A stretch of DNA of 64,000 nucleotides. It comes from Flavobacterium sp. 20NA77.7. Its GTDB lineage: Bacteria > Bacteroidota > Bacteroidia > Flavobacteriales > Flavobacteriaceae. The notes beneath the pieces were generated by a model. It was given only the letters and a program-made list of their open reading frames with translations, ran no database searches and was not told the origin of the DNA. A program made the translations under genes and the position numbers. Location: assembly GCF_031326205.1 (NCBI RefSeq), contig NZ_CP133721.1, positions 930,001-994,000 of the forward strand. Reading direction: 5' to 3'. Of the stretch, positions 61,428 to 64,000 are shown piece by piece (within the stretch, counting starts at the first letter, position 1; each line of letters opens with the position of its first letter).

Positions 61428-61492
61428 AATTTTTGTTGCCGTATTTATGGTGTTGCCGCCACTTTTAAAAGTTATTTGGTAAAGGTAAAAAT

Positions 61493-61528
61493 AATTTTAT
61501 AATTGGCAAATTTGCCAATTATAAAATT
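61493..61528 (-). terminator. Perfect 36-bp palindrome between the hypothetical and XRE genes
   Basis: The centre is between 61510 and 61511; the core is TTGGCAAATTTGCCAA. Its right end overlaps the stop codon of the gene at 61528. On the minus strand TATTTTTACC follows, so a terminator is likely. Its perfect symmetry and place before the XRE gene also allow an operator role. Confidence 0.6.
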
Positions 61529-61926
61529 TAATAGATTCGGACAACTAATCTACTTTTTTCTTCAGTATTCCATTGTACTTGCCATGCCCTGCCATCTATT
61601 TGGTCAAGTAAAATGAAATTATATATGTTCGTTGTTGGGTAAAGAAAAAATCTACCATTACTCTCATTCTCTTTGCTAACAAGAGAAATGTCAGATAGTG
61701 AATACTCAAAGCTGTCGTTTGTTCCAGTTCCCCATTGTACATGCGACATCTGTCCATTTCGTGTATTTAATTTAATAAATGTGTATTTATTTTTTGTAGC
61801 AAAGAGTCGATAAACAACAGCACTATCTGTAGAAATATTTTGAATAGGAGTTTCTGATGTTGTGTTTTGAGCAAATGAATTCGTTGCAAATAGAATAAAA
61901 AATAATGTAAATAATTTTGCTTTCAT
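61528..61926 (-). CDS. Hypothetical secreted protein
   Basis: This 132-residue protein has a signal peptide (MKAKLFTLFFILFATNSFAQ) and a mature part with two similar strand motifs: NGQMSHVQWGTGTND (near 58) and DGRAWQVQWNTEEKS (near 113), each with a (Q/H)VQW core. This points to a beta-repeat fold. I do not recognise the family. It lies in the same non-core interval as the XRE gene and ends in the 36-bp palindrome. No clear promoter box lies upstream. Confidence 0.65.
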   Translation of the reverse strand: MKAKLFTLFFILFATNSFAQNTTSETPIQNISTDSAVVYRLFATKNKYTFIKLNTRNGQMSHVQWGTGTNDSFEYSLSDISLVSKENESNGRFFLYPTTNIYNFILLDQIDGRAWQVQWNTEEKSRLVVRIY

Positions 61927-62138
61927 ATTGTCTGTTTTGTTATGTGTTTTATTTTATAGTAAGGTAGTTTATGCTGACCGCCAACTTGTTTATATGCTCA
62001 GTTTTTTGCTATTTAGTTGAGCAAAGCTAGTCATTTTGGTTAGATATGCTCAACTAGGGTTACACTTTTTACTTTTTCAAAGCTACTAAAATATTTTAAA
62101 ATAATATATTTAAGCACTGTTTTTTATGAAGTAATAAA
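61927..62138. other. Intergenic region with a 10-bp inverted repeat
   Basis: I see no gene in these bases. TAGTTGAGCA (62014-62023) and TGCTCAACTA (62047-62056) form an exact inverted repeat over a 23-base loop. Confidence 0.45.
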
Positions 62139-62146
62139 TATATTTG
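62139..62146 (+). promoter_or_regulatory. -7 box of the double-OmpA gene (TATATTTG)
   Basis: TATATTTG ends 24 bases before the ATG at 62171. Confidence 0.5.
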
Positions 62147-62170
62147 TTGTTATTTCGTAAAAAGTAAAAA

Positions 62171-63037
62171 ATGAAGGTTGTATTTTCAATACTATTGTTT
62201 GGTTTCGGGTTTGGCGCCTTTTCGCAAGATCACGTTACGTTTTATTTCGATTCAGATAAATTTGAATTGAATAAAACAGAATTAGCAAAACTTTCAACAT
62301 GGATTTTGACAAACAAAACATCTAAAATCCTAGCAATCAGTGCTTCTACAGATGAAGTGGGTAGTACAGGTTATAATGATACCTTATCTCAAAAACGTGT
62401 GGGCTTTATTTATGAAAAAGTAAAAGGTCAACTGGCTATACGTGCTGATTTTAAAACGATAAGTTTGGGTGAAAAAGGAGCAAAATCAAAAAACAAAGCA
62501 TTGAATAGGTATGCAACTATTTTTTTTCTTACACAAAAAGAATTAGCTAAAGAAGCAGAAATTTTAAAAGGAAAAGTAAAAGAAGAGCAACCTGTAGTAA
62601 CTGAAAAAGGAGATTTAATCCCTATTGAAGAAGTAGATATGCATTTTCCTCCTGATGCAAATTTAGAAGAAAAAATTATACTTTCACGACCAGGAACGTT
62701 AATTGTTTTGCCAGAAATTCAGTTTTATAAAAATTCATTTGGTATTATGCCTTCATCAAAGCGTTCAATTGACGAATTATTGTATGTAATGGACAAATAT
62801 CCAAATTTACGAATTGAAATTCAAGGTCATATTTGTTGTGTAAGTGCAGATATTAAGAATTTATCCTTAGAGCGCGCAAAACAAGTAAGACGTGTTTTAG
62901 TGGCTAATCGCATTCAGCAGCATAGAATTGTAGTTAAAGGATTTGGTGTGTCCAAACCAAAATTTGCAATTCCAGAAGCTAATGAAGAACAAGCCGCTGC
63001 AAATAGAAGAGTTGAGATAATGATTTTACAGAAATAA
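62171..63037 (+). CDS. Secreted protein with two OmpA-like domains
   Basis: The 288-residue protein has a signal peptide (MKVVFSILLFGFGFGAFSQ). Residues about 21-125 look like one OmpA-like peptidoglycan-binding domain (HVTFYFDSDKFELNKTE, ASTDEVGSTGYNDTLSQKRV, NKALNRYATIFF). Residues about 175-288 are a second (EIQFYKNSFGIMPSSKRSID, LRIEIQGHICCVSADIKNLSLERAKQVRRVL, VVKGFGVSKP, AAANRRVEIMIL). In the second, the usual TDxxG binding loop reads ICCVS, so its meso-DAP-binding Asp is missing; the NRRVE Arg is kept. The protein probably sits in the periplasm on peptidoglycan. Confidence 0.85.
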   Translation: MKVVFSILLFGFGFGAFSQDHVTFYFDSDKFELNKTELAKLSTWILTNKTSKILAISASTDEVGSTGYNDTLSQKRVGFIYEKVKGQLAIRADFKTISLGEKGAKSKNKALNRYATIFFLTQKELAKEAEILKGKVKEEQPVVTEKGDLIPIEEVDMHFPPDANLEEKIILSRPGTLIVLPEIQFYKNSFGIMPSSKRSIDELLYVMDKYPNLRIEIQGHICCVSADIKNLSLERAKQVRRVLVANRIQQHRIVVKGFGVSKPKFAIPEANEEQAAANRRVEIMILQK

Positions 63038-63096
63038 ATAGTTTTTTAGCCATTAAATTTTATTTGGCTAAGATTTGCAAAATGACTAATTGAAAA

Positions 63097-63127
63097 TTGG
63101 CTCATTCTCTAATTATTTATATCTTTG
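63097..63127 (+). promoter_or_regulatory. Promoter of purM (TTG-N20-TATCTTTG)
   Basis: TTG at 63097-63099 and TATCTTTG at 63120-63127 are spaced 20 bases. The ATG at 63156 lies 28 bases downstream. Confidence 0.65.
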
Positions 63128-63155
63128 CCAAACACAACAAACAACAACACAATAA

Positions 63156-64000
63156 ATGAGTTCTGAAACGAGCCAACGCTACAATTTACGAGGTGTTTCA
63201 GCATCAAAAGAAGATGTACACCAAGCTATAAAAAACATTGATAAAGGGTTGTTTCCAAAAGCCTTTTGTAAAATTATTCCTGATTATTTGACTAATGATG
63301 AAGACTATTGTATTATCATGCATGCCGATGGAGCGGGTACAAAATCTTCTTTAGCGTATATGTATTGGAAAGAAACGGGTGATATTTCCGTATGGAAAGG
63401 CATAGCACAAGACGCGTTAATTATGAATATTGACGATTTATTGTGTGTAGGGGCAACCGATAATATTTTATTGTCTTCTACTATCGGAAGAAATAAAAAT
63501 CTAATTCCAGCCGAGGTAATTTCGGCAATCATCAACGGAACAGAAGAATTAATTGCCGAGTTAAAAAAACACGGTGTTACCATTCATTCAACTGGAGGCG
63601 AAACGGCTGATGTGGGCGATTTAGTTCGTACTATTATTGTTGATTCTACGGTAACCGCTCGTATGAAACGTGCCGATGTAATTGATAATGCGAATATTCA
63701 AGCAGGAGATGTAATTGTAGGATTGGCTTCTTTTGGTCAAGCTACTTATGAAACCGAATACAATGGCGGAATGGGAAGTAATGGCTTAACATCTGCGCGT
63801 CATGATGTTTTTGCGAAGTATTTGGCTGAGAAATATCCAGAAAGTTTTGATGTAGCTGTTCCAAACGAATTGGTGTATTCGGGTCAAACCCAATTGACAG
63901 ATGCAGTTGAAAATAGTCCAATTGACGCTGGAAAATTAGTACTTTCTCCCACCAGAACGTACGCGCCAGTTATTAAAAAAATACTATCTAAATACAATTC
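63156..64000 (+). CDS. purM: Phosphoribosylformylglycinamidine cyclo-ligase (AIR synthase), N-terminal part, cut by window edge
   Basis: The frame opens at the ATG at 63156 and runs off the end of the window. The visible 281 residues match the PurM-like AIR synthase of Bacteroidetes: YNLRGVSASKEDVHQAI at the start, IMHADGAGTKSSLAYMYW (near 55), GIAQDALIMNIDDLLCVGATDN (near 82), THGG-like HSTGGETADVGDL (near 145) and VGLASFGQATYETEYNGGMGSNG (near 190). It closes the imidazole ring in purine synthesis with ATP. It has a consensus promoter, so it starts its own transcript. Confidence 0.93.
   Translation, partial: MSSETSQRYNLRGVSASKEDVHQAIKNIDKGLFPKAFCKIIPDYLTNDEDYCIIMHADGAGTKSSLAYMYWKETGDISVWKGIAQDALIMNIDDLLCVGATDNILLSSTIGRNKNLIPAEVISAIINGTEELIAELKKHGVTIHSTGGETADVGDLVRTIIVDSTVTARMKRADVIDNANIQAGDVIVGLASFGQATYETEYNGGMGSNGLTSARHDVFAKYLAEKYPESFDVAVPNELVYSGQTQLTDAVENSPIDAGKLVLSPTRTYAPVIKKILSKYN

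Overview
The window looks like a chromosome segment of a Flavobacteriaceae bacterium, most like Flavobacterium or a near relative. The reasons are: AT-rich DNA; promoters of the Bacteroidetes type (a -7 box TAnnTTTG, sometimes with TTG 19-21 bases upstream); almost no Shine-Dalgarno sites; a type IX secretion sorting domain; a long SecA without a C-terminal zinc motif; a type III glutamine synthetase; and menaquinone genes. It is mostly core chromosome. I see no transposase, integrase, phage gene, CRISPR array or replication origin.

Layout. 1-0.75 kb: end of an AbiEii-type toxin gene and a decayed SRAP fragment, probably the edge of a variable region. 0.9-4.4 kb: DUF1800/DUF1501 secreted pair. 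4.8-9 kb: MBOAT acyltransferase with an SGNH-like partner, a DUF3667 membrane protein and a short-chain dehydrogenase. 9.4-16 kb: transaldolase-like aldolase, a thioredoxin-fold lipoprotein without cysteines, a YbiT-type ABC-F, trmD, a methyltransferase and a cyclophilin-FKBP fusion. 16-23 kb: small heme lipoproteins, MazG-like, ilvE, NlpC/P60 and thiolase. 23.3-23.6 kb: tRNA-Ser, tRNA-Pro, tRNA-Arg. 23.6-26.5 kb: GH53 and a MarR-nitroreductase-YceI unit with two matching operators. 26.6-30 kb: rhodanese, CPA2 antiporter, CvfB-like. 31.4-36.3 kb: menB, menA, an UPF0173 hydrolase, a TPR protein and menC. 36.4-43.5 kb: pyrE, NUDIX, M14 peptidase, coaD, ddl, PASTA, rluD-like. 44.4-50.5 kb: IcmF-type fused acyl-CoA mutase, meaB and a GlcD-like oxidase. 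50.5-58.4 kb: small hypotheticals, secA, DUF2795, cobalamin adenosyltransferase, TerC, DUF1543. 58.5-64 kb: glnN, an XRE regulator, a hypothetical protein, a double-OmpA protein and the start of purM.

Functional links. IcmF, MeaB and the PduO-type adenosyltransferase form an adenosylcobalamin theme. menB, menA and menC belong to menaquinone synthesis. The MarR protein probably controls itself, the nitroreductase and YceI.

The most unusual signal is not a gene. Many intergenic regions hold degenerate tandem arrays with a strict 7-base period (units such as AATGGGT, GATTAGT, AACTCCT, AACACCT, ATTCTAT). They sit directly after stop codons, often starting inside the stop codon. The AATGGGT class lies in the sense orientation of the gene just upstream at all six loci where I see it. 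I find none in the divergent promoter regions. Two loci also carry a tandem 37-base GC-rich unit. A second notable signal is a pair of inverted GC-rich, REP-like hairpin sequences that sit in frame inside the icmF coding sequence.
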